From the NCBI GenBank assembly GCA_024694565.1, contig JAILJR010000007.1, forward strand, positions 1 through 41,099: a stretch of 41,099 bases of DNA, read 5' to 3'. Source of the stretch: Butyrivibrio sp. GTDB lineage: Bacteria > Bacillota > Clostridia > Lachnospirales > Lachnospiraceae. Both the position numbers and the translations under genes were made by a program. The notes beneath the pieces were generated by a model. It ran no database searches and had not been told where the DNA came from. It saw only the letters and a program-made list of their open reading frames with translations. How positions within the stretch are numbered: position 1 is the stretch's first letter; each line of letters begins with the position of its first letter. Of the stretch, positions 34,461-41,099 are shown piece after piece.

Positions 34461-35252
34461 TCAGACGTGATCACCTATCCTGCAGTCGACCAGATCGGAG
34501 GCTATCACATGTGGATTATGGTAGTGCTCTCTCCTGTCGGTAATGCTTCCGATCGATATGGCACTCTCAGGACAAAACTGGAGACAGCCAAGGCACTGGG
34601 AACAGTTTTTTCCGATTACGGCTCTGCCATTTTCTACCTTTATATTTCCACGGGGACACAGCTTAACACACTGTCCGCACGCTATGCATTTGTCACTTAC
34701 CGAAAAAGCTTCGACCTTCTTTTTTGCAATTGCCGGCCACAACATATTCTCGAAAACATTGAAGAGATTCATCGGCGGCTTTTTGGATTTTACCACGCCT
34801 TTAGCTATATCCTTAGCCATATTTTGTGCCAGCTCCTCGCTCCTTACCTGAGCCTCTCCTATTGTCAGAAGAGGCATCATAAGCTTGTGTGGGAAGAGCC
34901 AGATACAACTGCAATGATGAGTAATAACTCCCCAATATTTTAATGGAATCATCATGTTAAGCTTTGCAAGTCCCGTCCCCGCATATGCAGAACATGAAGT
35001 GATTCCAAAGGTGTACGACCTTGGATTAATCTTAAGCCTTCCGGCAAATTTCAGCACGTCTTCAGGTGCCCCTCCTCCATAACATGGAAAGACAAATCCA
35101 ACCTTTTCTGCAGTCGAAAGATTACTGACAGTTGCCCCGTCACGGATTCTGATCAGCCTCGCACCACCGATTCCTTTTGCTATGTTCCTTGCAATGTCAA
35201 GACAGTTTCCAGTGCCTGAAAAATAGAAGATAACATTCTTATCCATAATCAT
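34461..35252 (-). CDS. EFR1-family ferredoxin with flavodoxin-like domain
   Basis: A 263-residue cytoplasmic electron carrier or reductase. Residues 5-150 form a flavodoxin-like fold: FYFSGTGNCLDIAR is the FMN phosphate loop. The C-terminal part has two 4Fe-4S motifs, CIACGQCVKLCP and CSQCLGCLQFCP, each with four Cys. This flavodoxin-bis-ferredoxin order defines the EFR1 family of anaerobes. GGAGGG lies 2 nt before the first ATG (35252) and 8 nt before the second (MDKN, 35246); the second is perhaps the real start. It is transcribed alone. The electron partners are unknown. Confidence 0.9.
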   Translation of the reverse strand: MIMDKNVIFYFSGTGNCLDIARNIAKGIGGARLIRIRDGATVSNLSTAEKVGFVFPCYGGGAPEDVLKFAGRLKINPRSYTFGITSCSAYAGTGLAKLNMMIPLKYWGVITHHCSCIWLFPHKLMMPLLTIGEAQVRSEELAQNMAKDIAKGVVKSKKPPMNLFNVFENMLWPAIAKKKVEAFSVSDKCIACGQCVKLCPRGNIKVENGRAVIGKNCSQCLGCLQFCPESAISIGSITDRREHYHNPHVIASDLVDCRIGDHV

Positions 35253-35488
35253 AACCCTCCGGTCAGATGTATTTATCCTGATTTTATAAACGCAGAATCA
35301 ATTATCCATTAAATTAATCATCAAAATAATGATAACATAATAATTTTAATATTCTCGTATTTCATAAATAAATCACAATTTTTCATCTGCCGGATATATC
35401 CTTAAGGACGTCAATCCAATTCCTTACCGGTCATCGGCGACTGATGACAACAAGGCATTTGAAAAAAATATCATTGGATTTGATGCAG
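35253..35488. other. A/T-rich intergenic region
   Basis: Holds the presumed EFR1 promoter and the 3' side of the helicase gene. The only clear structure is GTCATC...GATGAC (about 35434-35452). No T-rich terminator or gene is seen. Confidence 0.4.
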
Positions 35489-37657
35489 TTATTTATTATT
35501 TGGTGTACCAGGCTTTAACCTTACCTTCATGGAAATCTGACGGGGTGTTTCCATCCCATCAAACTGAATCAGATAACACTCATCATCAAGATTGAAATCA
35601 AGAACTGTCCCCTCTCCCAATATGGCATGCTCTACCCTCTGTCCTTTTTCGAGAAGATTTAATTTTTCTGCCCCTTTGAGGTGCCTGCTGTCATTCTCAA
35701 TGAACTGTCTGACAGCTGCGATCATGCTTTCATTTGGCTTTTCTGTAAACTCTAAAAGTTCCGGGTCAATATCCAGAATGAATCTTGAAGGATAACGTGG
35801 AATCCCTTCGAAAGTATTGCCACCTGCCTCCGAAATAAACAGCCTTTTCTGCGCCCTGGTCATTGCCACAAATGCAAGGCGCCGCTCTTCCTCCATCCCC
35901 TCGAGAGTATGAACTTTTCTCGACGGAAATATACCTTCATTCATTCCGCAGAGAAAGACGTAAGGAAATTCCAGACCCTTGGCCGCATGTACTGTCATGA
36001 GCTTAACCTTGTCAGAATTTTCCGAGGCGGAATCAGCATTTGTAAACAGCGCTATATGTTTCAGATAATCCTCAAGCCCAACCTCCTCTCCGCAGGTTGT
36101 CTCATATTCAAATACAGACTGCTTTAGTTCTGCCAGATTGTCCAGTCTGTCCTGAGCCCCTTCCGTCCTGAGCATTTCCTCATATCCGCTGTCATTTAAA
36201 ATTTTGGCAAGGACCTCGGACACAGGAAGCCCTCCGTAGTTCTCGGAAAAGCGTTCAATCAGGTCAACGAATGCCCGCGCTTTGGTCCCTTTAATAAGCT
36301 CATTTTCAATATTTTCAATAAGCGCCATGTAAAGAGAGCATCCCTTTTCTTTTGCATACTGCTCAAGAAAACTCATTCGTCTCTTTCCCAGATTTCGCTT
36401 CGGAGTATTGGCTATTCGTCTGAAAGAAATATCATCTCTGTAGACCAGCATCCTTAAATAACAAAGTGCATCTTTTATCTCTGATCTGCCAAAGAATTGT
36501 ACTCCTGAATAAATGGTATAGGGTATCTTCTCCTTCAGAAGTCCCTCTTCAATCGTGCGGGTCACATAATGCGCCCTGTAAAGAATGGTCATATCCCTGT
36601 AGGGCACACCACTCCCCTTTAGAGCAAGAATCTCTCCGGTAATCCAGTCAGCCTCTTGCGATGTATCTGGTGCAAGATGACAAAGAACGCTTTCGCCATC
36701 ACCAAGTGTAGGAACCAGGTCTTTCCTGATCCTGTTTCTGTTCTTAGCTATTAGTGAATTCACTGCACTAAGTATCTGAGGCGTTGATCTGTAATTGTCA
36801 TTCATCAGAACCGTCTTAGTGCCGGGAAAATACCTGTCAAAATCAATCAGATAACCAATATTGGCACCTCTCCAGGTGTAAATGGTCTGGTCAGGATCAC
36901 CTACCACAAAGAGATTTTTGTGGTATCCCGCAAGCACTTCCATAAGCTCATACTGCAGACTGTCTATATCCTGAAACTCGTCTATCATGATGTACTCAAG
37001 CCTCTTCTGCCACTTGAGCTTTATATCAGGATTCTGCTTAAAAATGTACAACGAAAACTTGATCAGGTCATTATAGTCAAGGCCAAAGCATTTCTTTTCC
37101 TGATAAAGATATCCGTAGAAAAGGATGTCCCGAACCTCCGATGCCTGGTCGTATTTGTCCTTGAGCGTATCTAATGGCATAGTCAGCATATCTAGATAAT
37201 ACTCGGGTTCATCATAGAGCTTTCTGATCTCAAACATGTCCCTGGCTGAACTGAACGTCATGTCCCTCAGAGAAAGCCCCCTCTCTTCGTAAATTATCTT
37301 GAGCATGTCGTCTATATCTGAGTTGTCAAGTACAAGGAAGTTCTTGGGGTACTGAATTGCATGCGAATCCTCCTGCAGTATCGATACACAAAAGCCGTGA
37401 AATGTATTGATATAACCCGTATCATTATCTCCGGTAAGCATATGTATCCTCTGTCTCATTTCGCCAGCTGACTTGTTGGTAAATGTAACACACAGAATGT
37501 GTCCCGGCATTATTCCGAGTCCGTTTACAAGATATGCAAAGCGTGTGGAAAGAGCCCTCGTCTTCCCACTGCCTGCCCCTGCTATAACGCGTACATAACC
37601 TTCTGTGGTTGTGACTGCCTCCTTCTGGGCTGCATTAAGGCTATCTAACAACTCCAT
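35489..37657 (-). CDS. pcrA: UvrD/PcrA-type superfamily 1 DNA helicase
   Basis: A 722-residue ATP-dependent 3'-5' helicase acting in repair and replication-conflict resolution. Motifs in order: LNAAQKEAV (Q), GAGSGKTRAL (Walker A), TFTNKSAGEM (Ia), NTFHGFC, IDEFQDID (II), VVGDPDQTIYTWRGA (III), NDNYRST (IV), VKLMTVHAAKGLEFPYVFL (V) and EERRLAFVAMTRAQKRL (VI). The C-terminus (about 665-722: ILGEGTVLDF...FDG) is the Tudor-like tail of PcrA. GAAGGAGG precedes the ATG. The symbol pcrA is by likeness; a second UvrD paralogue may exist elsewhere in the genome, and motif II is DEFQD rather than DEYQD. Single-gene transcript. Confidence 0.88.
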   Translation of the reverse strand: MELLDSLNAAQKEAVTTTEGYVRVIAGAGSGKTRALSTRFAYLVNGLGIMPGHILCVTFTNKSAGEMRQRIHMLTGDNDTGYINTFHGFCVSILQEDSHAIQYPKNFLVLDNSDIDDMLKIIYEERGLSLRDMTFSSARDMFEIRKLYDEPEYYLDMLTMPLDTLKDKYDQASEVRDILFYGYLYQEKKCFGLDYNDLIKFSLYIFKQNPDIKLKWQKRLEYIMIDEFQDIDSLQYELMEVLAGYHKNLFVVGDPDQTIYTWRGANIGYLIDFDRYFPGTKTVLMNDNYRSTPQILSAVNSLIAKNRNRIRKDLVPTLGDGESVLCHLAPDTSQEADWITGEILALKGSGVPYRDMTILYRAHYVTRTIEEGLLKEKIPYTIYSGVQFFGRSEIKDALCYLRMLVYRDDISFRRIANTPKRNLGKRRMSFLEQYAKEKGCSLYMALIENIENELIKGTKARAFVDLIERFSENYGGLPVSEVLAKILNDSGYEEMLRTEGAQDRLDNLAELKQSVFEYETTCGEEVGLEDYLKHIALFTNADSASENSDKVKLMTVHAAKGLEFPYVFLCGMNEGIFPSRKVHTLEGMEEERRLAFVAMTRAQKRLFISEAGGNTFEGIPRYPSRFILDIDPELLEFTEKPNESMIAAVRQFIENDSRHLKGAEKLNLLEKGQRVEHAILGEGTVLDFNLDDECYLIQFDGMETPRQISMKVRLKPGTPNNK

Positions 37658-37727
37658 AAACCCCCTCCTTCTTGAAATGATAATCCCTGTTCTCTGATGT
37701 GAACAATAGTAAGTACATTGTCTGTCG

Positions 37728-38483
37728 TCATTTTGAAAACAGCCATTCCTTTACACTCTCATCCCGTCCCGCAAGAACCCAGCTGCAATGTGGATTGATC
37801 CCATACTCGTTCTTTAGTTTACCCGCCTCATATTCTGTATAATGAAGATCGTTGTGGACATCTTTAAGCTCTTCATAAATATCCCTCGACCCAAGATTAA
37901 CTCCATATCCGCATAAGGATTTATAGGAAGCTTTTACGATTGTGTCATCAGCTGCATGTATCAGCCATAGAGGCGTCCGGGTCAGGGCATCAAAATTCCT
38001 CCGCCCGGTAGCACCACATATCGAAACTGCTCCGGCAAACATTTCGGAGTGATATTTAATGATTTCAAGACATCCGACGCCTCCGGCGCTGTAGCCATAG
38101 ATATAGACCCTTTCTGTATCTATGTTGTCGTATTGTGCCTCAAGTGATCTGATAAGGGAACACACCCTGGTTCCGTCAACAAGTCCGGCCCAGTGTCTGC
38201 CTTTCCTGCACTGAGGAGCAAGAACATAACAGGGATGTATGTTCTGCCAGTTCTCCCGTGCAAATACAGTTCCAATATCATGCATGGTAAGCTGCAGTTC
38301 ATTATCACTCCCGTATGCATCTGCCCCATGGAGATATACAACCAGGGGCACCTTATTCTTATATTTTGGCACAAAAAGCCTGTAGGGTAATTCTCCTGAA
38401 TAATCAAATGTCCCATACAGAAACCTGTCACATATTGCTTTATTTCCTGCTGAGGGCTTATCCCAATCAGATGGCAGACTCAT
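37728..38483 (-). CDS. Alpha/beta hydrolase, esterase/prolyl-oligopeptidase-like
   Basis: A 251-residue serine hydrolase. Seen: PLVVYLHGADAYGSDN (oxyanion strand with HG), RVYIYGYSAGGVGCLEI with nucleophile Ser in GYSAGG, PLWLIHAADDTIVKAS with the catalytic Asp, and the final His probably in NPHCSWVLA. No signal peptide, so it is cytoplasmic. This size and these motifs fit carbohydrate esterases such as the CE1/feruloyl-esterase-like group common in rumen Lachnospiraceae. The substrate is inferred only. GAGGAGAAAG precedes the ATG. It lies 70 nt upstream of the helicase start and may be co-transcribed with it. Confidence 0.85.
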   Translation of the reverse strand: MSLPSDWDKPSAGNKAICDRFLYGTFDYSGELPYRLFVPKYKNKVPLVVYLHGADAYGSDNELQLTMHDIGTVFARENWQNIHPCYVLAPQCRKGRHWAGLVDGTRVCSLIRSLEAQYDNIDTERVYIYGYSAGGVGCLEIIKYHSEMFAGAVSICGATGRRNFDALTRTPLWLIHAADDTIVKASYKSLCGYGVNLGSRDIYEELKDVHNDLHYTEYEAGKLKNEYGINPHCSWVLAGRDESVKEWLFSK

Positions 38484-38559
38484 AGCTTTCTCCTCTATAA
38501 TAAAACAATTATTTACTGAAATGTTATCCTACAAAAGCCATAGATGTAAATACATATTT

Positions 38560-38595
38560 AAAGGCGGTGTGCAGATTTCTCCGCATACCGCCTTT
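38560..38595. terminator. Stem-loop terminator downstream of the DUF4342 gene
   Basis: AAAGGCGGTGTGC (38560-38572) pairs with GCATACCGCCTTT (38583-38595) with one mismatch. A/T tracts on both sides are short. It ends the minus-strand DUF4342 gene. Confidence 0.75.
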
Positions 38596-38616
38596 AGCAC
38601 AGCCATATTCTGTTTT

Positions 38617-39069
38617 TTATTCAATTTCGTCCGTGGTTCCGTCTTTCTTAACCACTTCCAGCCTGCAGCCAAGACCAAAAGCTGCTACTGCTCCTGCAAT
38701 GAGTGCCCAGGGTGCAGCTGCAAGTCCTATTATTCCACCGAGTATTCCAACATTTACCGGAACGCTGAAAACAACCTCGTCACCTTTTTTAATCTGAATC
38801 CTGTCTACATTGCCCTCTTCAACTTTCTTTTTAAGCTTATCAACTGCAGACTTGATCTCATCAGTTGTATTCCCCGCTGCCTTCGTTTCCTCGGTATTCT
38901 CTGATCCATTAGCAGCTGTTGTATCCTTTTTTGCCTCAGCGCTTTCTTTAATGAGATTGATTGCAGCAGCCTCATCACCATTCGCCTTAATAAGTGCTTC
39001 CTTTGCGTCCTTAAACTCTGCGCCTGACTGCTTCATAACATTTTCTACAGCTTCCAAACTAATATTCAT
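38617..39069 (-). CDS. UBA-like plus DUF4342 protein
   Basis: A 150-residue protein. The N-terminal 40 residues (LEAVENVMKQSGAEFKDAKEALIKANGDEAAAINLI) form a UBA/EF-Ts-like three-helix bundle. An Ala/Glu/Thr-rich linker follows, then the DUF4342 domain (about 75-150) with IKKGDEVVFSVPVNVG and a Gly/Ala-rich hydrophobic helix (IIGLAAAPWALIAGAVAAFGLG) that is probably membrane-inserted. GAGAGGAGAAG precedes the ATG at 39069; the extension to 39099 is rejected. Role unknown. The order of UBA and DUF4342 is common in Clostridia. Confidence 0.88.
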   Translation of the reverse strand: MNISLEAVENVMKQSGAEFKDAKEALIKANGDEAAAINLIKESAEAKKDTTAANGSENTEETKAAGNTTDEIKSAVDKLKKKVEEGNVDRIQIKKGDEVVFSVPVNVGILGGIIGLAAAPWALIAGAVAAFGLGCRLEVVKKDGTTDEIE

Positions 39070-39404
39070 GGTTCTTCTCCTCTCTTTACCACAACTCATG
39101 CTCTGCTGAAAAAAACTATCAGCTCTGCAACAACAAGTAACAACAATGCAATATATATGAACCCGCCAGTCAAAACATTGTTTTAAATATCGCAGGCAGG
39201 AGTACGATATAAAAAAGCATCACTTAAATGATACCTCATGATGCGCGGATTGAAAATCCTGTGAGCCCTACAAATACATTTCTTTTACTTTTATTTTTTT
39301 CTGTTGATGATATCATTATAGATGAACTGTTCAGTCAGATATATAACACCAGGCGAAATATTACAGCACATATTTCACTATTTCTGCAAAATAAGGGGAA
39401 AAAC

Positions 39405-40163
39405 ATGGCCACATACGCAATCTCTGACCTGCACGGACAATATGAAATATTTGAAAAGCTTCTGGAATATATCGGTTTTTCTGATGACGATTCCATGTAT
39501 GTTCTTGGCGATGCTATAGACAGAGGTCCCGATGGGATCAGGATTCTTCAAAGAATAATGAATACCCCAAACATGGATCTTCTCATAGGGAATCACGAGT
39601 TTATGATGCTTAACTCTGTAGATCCTGATGGTTCTGTTGATTCAGTTCCCGGTCATGATGCAACTCTTTGGTTGTACTACAACGGTGGTGACCACACTTT
39701 TGCCCAGTATAAAGAGCTTCATGAGGATGAACGAAAAAAAATACTGACATGGCTTAACACAAGACTGCTCTCCACTCTGGCAGAAGTAAATGGCCGGGTC
39801 TTTTGCCTTACGCACTCAAACTTTGTACCGGACTGTATCGGAAAAAGATACGCCGATCTGGAGTATAAGGATATTTGGAATATTGTCTGGAAGACACCTT
39901 ACAGAAACGATCTTTTCATTCCAATAGAAACCTATGCAGAGACAGGATATGATTTTATAATTGGCCACGTCCCTGTACAAAGAGTGACAGGCCCCGGACA
40001 TAAACTCCATGCATTTCACGAGCAAAACATTCTTCTGATTGACGGTGGCTGTTCGTATCGTCAGGATAAAGTTCTTTCCGATGATGAATATGGTGTGATC
40101 TGTTTAAGGCTTGAAGACAGACATGAAGACGTGATTACCTTTGCCTCCCTTAACAATACATGA
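39405..40163 (+). CDS. PPP-family metallophosphatase (serine/threonine phosphatase-like)
   Basis: A 252-residue enzyme. Metal motifs: SDLHGQYEIFEKLL (Asp8, His10), GDAIDRGPDG and GNHEFM, the GDxxDRG and GNHE signatures of bacterial PrpA/B-like and bis(5'-nucleosyl)-tetraphosphatase-type phosphatases. THSNF, IGHVP and DGGCSYR complete the set. AAGGGGAAAA precedes the ATG at 39405; the longer frame from 39228 reads as non-coding. It may dephosphorylate proteins or nucleotides such as Ap4A; sequence alone does not decide. Single gene; upstream 335 nt hold its presumed promoter area and no other gene. Confidence 0.88.
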   Translation: MATYAISDLHGQYEIFEKLLEYIGFSDDDSMYVLGDAIDRGPDGIRILQRIMNTPNMDLLIGNHEFMMLNSVDPDGSVDSVPGHDATLWLYYNGGDHTFAQYKELHEDERKKILTWLNTRLLSTLAEVNGRVFCLTHSNFVPDCIGKRYADLEYKDIWNIVWKTPYRNDLFIPIETYAETGYDFIIGHVPVQRVTGPGHKLHAFHEQNILLIDGGCSYRQDKVLSDDEYGVICLRLEDRHEDVITFASLNNT

Positions 40164-40179
40164 TAATACATCAAAAAAA

Positions 40180-40217
40180 TTGCAGAAATATTAGACCACC
40201 TGCTAATATTTCTGCAA
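40180..40217. terminator. Bidirectional terminator between the PPP phosphatase and PspC genes
   Basis: TTGCAGAAATATTAG (40180-40194) pairs perfectly over 15 bp with CTAATATTTCTGCAA (40203-40217), loop 8 nt. The A7 tract on the left becomes T7 on the minus strand, ending the PspC transcript. Confidence 0.9.
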
Positions 40218-40260
40218 CATAACGTACTTCTTACTTAATTAAGAGACAATCGGATTACCG

Positions 40261-40284
40261 GTAACAATTCAGCTGTCAGCCAGG
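40261..40284. repeat. Dispersed intergenic repeat, copy C
   Basis: GTAACAATTCAGCTGTCAGC then CAGG, preceded by CCG. Very similar to copy B at 14804 and copy A at 12659. It lies between the terminator and the PspC stop. Confidence 0.5.
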
Positions 40285-40308
40285 TCACTGCCGGCTATAG
40301 CGACGTCA

Positions 40309-40536
40309 TCAGCTTCTATTGATATATTGCGGATCGTCGTATCTGCTGACATAGTCAGGACGATTATCCATCAGAAGCGCTGCTACCAGATATACTACAG
40401 CCCCTATCCCACTTGAAAAGCTGAATACTACCCACAAAATCCTTATTAGTGTCGGATCACACCCGAGATACTCTGCAATGCCTCCGCATACTCCAAATAT
40501 TTTTCTGTCATTGCTTCTGTAAAGTTTCTTTTCCAT
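40309..40536 (-). CDS. PspC-domain membrane protein
   Basis: A 75-residue protein of which residues 1-60 are a complete PspC domain: KKLYRSNDRKIFGVCGGIAEY then a Gly-rich TM helix (LIRILWVVFSFSSGIGAVVY). In Firmicutes such single-domain PspC proteins sit in the membrane and relate to envelope stress. AAGGAGG lies 9 nt before the ATG at 40536, so the frame to 40587 is not used. It stands alone, ending at a 15-bp terminator. Confidence 0.92.
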   Translation of the reverse strand: MEKKLYRSNDRKIFGVCGGIAEYLGCDPTLIRILWVVFSFSSGIGAVVYLVAALLMDNRPDYVSRYDDPQYINRS

Positions 40537-40986
40537 AGCCTTTGCCTCCTTACAATTCTGACGTATACGAATCTCTTTGCTATACATGTATTTTATAATG
40601 ATTTATGGAAAAATATATAGCCATTTCGGCATATTCCTATGTCCTATTTATCTGTTTCTGCAAAAAACCTGAACATTTCTTCGATTTGCAAAACCATATC
40701 CCATGTTTCCTATATTCTTGGAGCTATGGAATAGAATTGCAGCGATCACAACTCAGTGTCATCTGTCTTTCACTTTTCCTGCCTGCTACCTATATATACC
40801 GGAATTCCAAAGTCCCTTGGAAAGAGCTTTTCAGAAAGTGCAAGTGAAGCATAGTTAGTGGCTGCTAAACAAATGAAACGTATATCATAGCAAGATAATT
40901 ACAGTATTTTGCATAAATATATGGTATAATAGATGCATGGATTATTACTGATATCCCCAATTTTCTTTGCATCAAGGAGCCGATTT
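40537..40986. other. Intergenic region before the transposase
   Basis: A 450-nt stretch. A plus-strand frame at 40605-40847 has no ribosome site or family likeness. From about 40850 the sequence is very A/T-rich and carries the transposase promoter. The IS end should lie here but its inverted repeat cannot be defined without the other end. Confidence 0.4.
40922..40930 (+). promoter_or_regulatory. Extended -10 promoter before the transposase
   Basis: TGGTATAAT (40922-40930) is a consensus extended -10 (TGn TATAAT) 57 nt before the ATG. No good -35 is present. Confidence 0.55.
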
Positions 40987-41099
40987 ATGTATAAAAAGGT
41001 GCACTCAGACGGACAGATAAACTTTCTCGATTTCAACCAGACTTGTGGTATGCAGCTTGACCCCAATAACGAGTATATCAGGTTGGCTGATAAGATTGA
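40987..41099 (+). CDS. IS1182-family transposase, N-terminal part cut by window end
   Basis: Thirty-seven codons are visible. The sequence MYKKVHSDGQINFLDFNQTC then GMQLDPNNEYIRLADKI matches the N-terminus typical of IS1182/IS5-superfamily transposases (the motif SFLDFNQ...GMQLDPENEW...LA). AAGGAG lies 8 nt before the ATG. The catalytic DDE region is outside the window, so it is unknown whether the element is intact. It marks the right edge of the window as a recent insertion site. Confidence 0.82.
   Translation, partial: MYKKVHSDGQINFLDFNQTCGMQLDPNNEYIRLADKI

Noticed and set aside
40605..40847. An 80-codon plus-strand frame
   Set aside because: No ribosome site, unusual Cys/Phe-rich composition and no domain; it is likely a chance frame between PspC and the IS.

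Overview
The window looks like chromosomal DNA from an anaerobic, low-to-mid GC Gram-positive of the Lachnospiraceae, with a Butyrivibrio or Pseudobutyrivibrio flavour. This is judged from the family mix: DUF6110 beside a P-type ATPase, DUF1848, DUF4037, DUF4342, an EFR1 ferredoxin-flavodoxin, a FucO-type alcohol dehydrogenase, a MATE pump, and large GGDEF/EAL proteins. Strong Shine-Dalgarno sites (AGGAGG-like) precede most genes. No search was run, so all family names rest on recognised motifs.

Layout. 1-2123: metal P-type ATPase (cut by the window start) with its small DUF6110 partner. 2262-3040: a gene graveyard holding remnants of a response regulator, a HxlR regulator and a tannase-like hydrolase. 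3057-4938: TetR regulator and FucO lactaldehyde reductase with palindromic operators. 4984-9801: FRG-domain protein, DMT and MATE transporters, uracil permease. 9954-12518: a small hypothetical gene, then a DUF1848 / acetyltransferase / thioesterase run. 12725-19000: signalling genes (SpoIIE-type PP2C phosphatase, a possible double-glycine peptide just upstream of it, a Cache-HAMP-GGDEF cyclase) with a GNAT-like protein, a cupin and a DUF4037 protein. 19269-23023: an overlapping YhaN/SbcC-like and YhaO/SbcD-like pair. 23197-27593: a GGDEF-REC-GGDEF-EAL protein directly downstream of an APC amino-acid permease. 27700-30620: a structured leader and a broken secreted coiled-coil surface protein. 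30741-33132: CPA2 antiporter and BASS transporter separated by a 37-bp tandem repeat. 33670-40536: HAD phosphatase, EFR1 protein, PcrA-like helicase, alpha/beta hydrolase, DUF4342 protein, PPP-type phosphatase, PspC protein. 40987-end: the start of an IS1182-type transposase.

Most notable points. (1) The permease and the c-di-GMP protein read as one polypeptide split by a single-base frame change near 25975: the lost frame supplies an extracytoplasmic loop and the full TM helix leading into GGDEF. This suggests an amino-acid permease used as the sensory input of a c-di-GMP switch. (2) A 66-residue frame with an LEKISGG double-glycine leader sits 15 nt upstream of the PP2C sensor-phosphatase. 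It has an ideal ribosome site but ACG where ATG is expected. (3) The secreted protein at 27941-30620 is broken at a (CT)5 tract, an A7 tract and one amber codon, and follows a leader that can fold into a pseudoknot-like structure. (4) A short intergenic motif around TTACAATTCA recurs at several sites and resembles the unit of the 37-bp tandem repeat.

The signalling genes from 12725 to 27593 plausibly form a c-di-GMP/phosphatase neighbourhood acting on surface functions. That link is inferred from position and family only.
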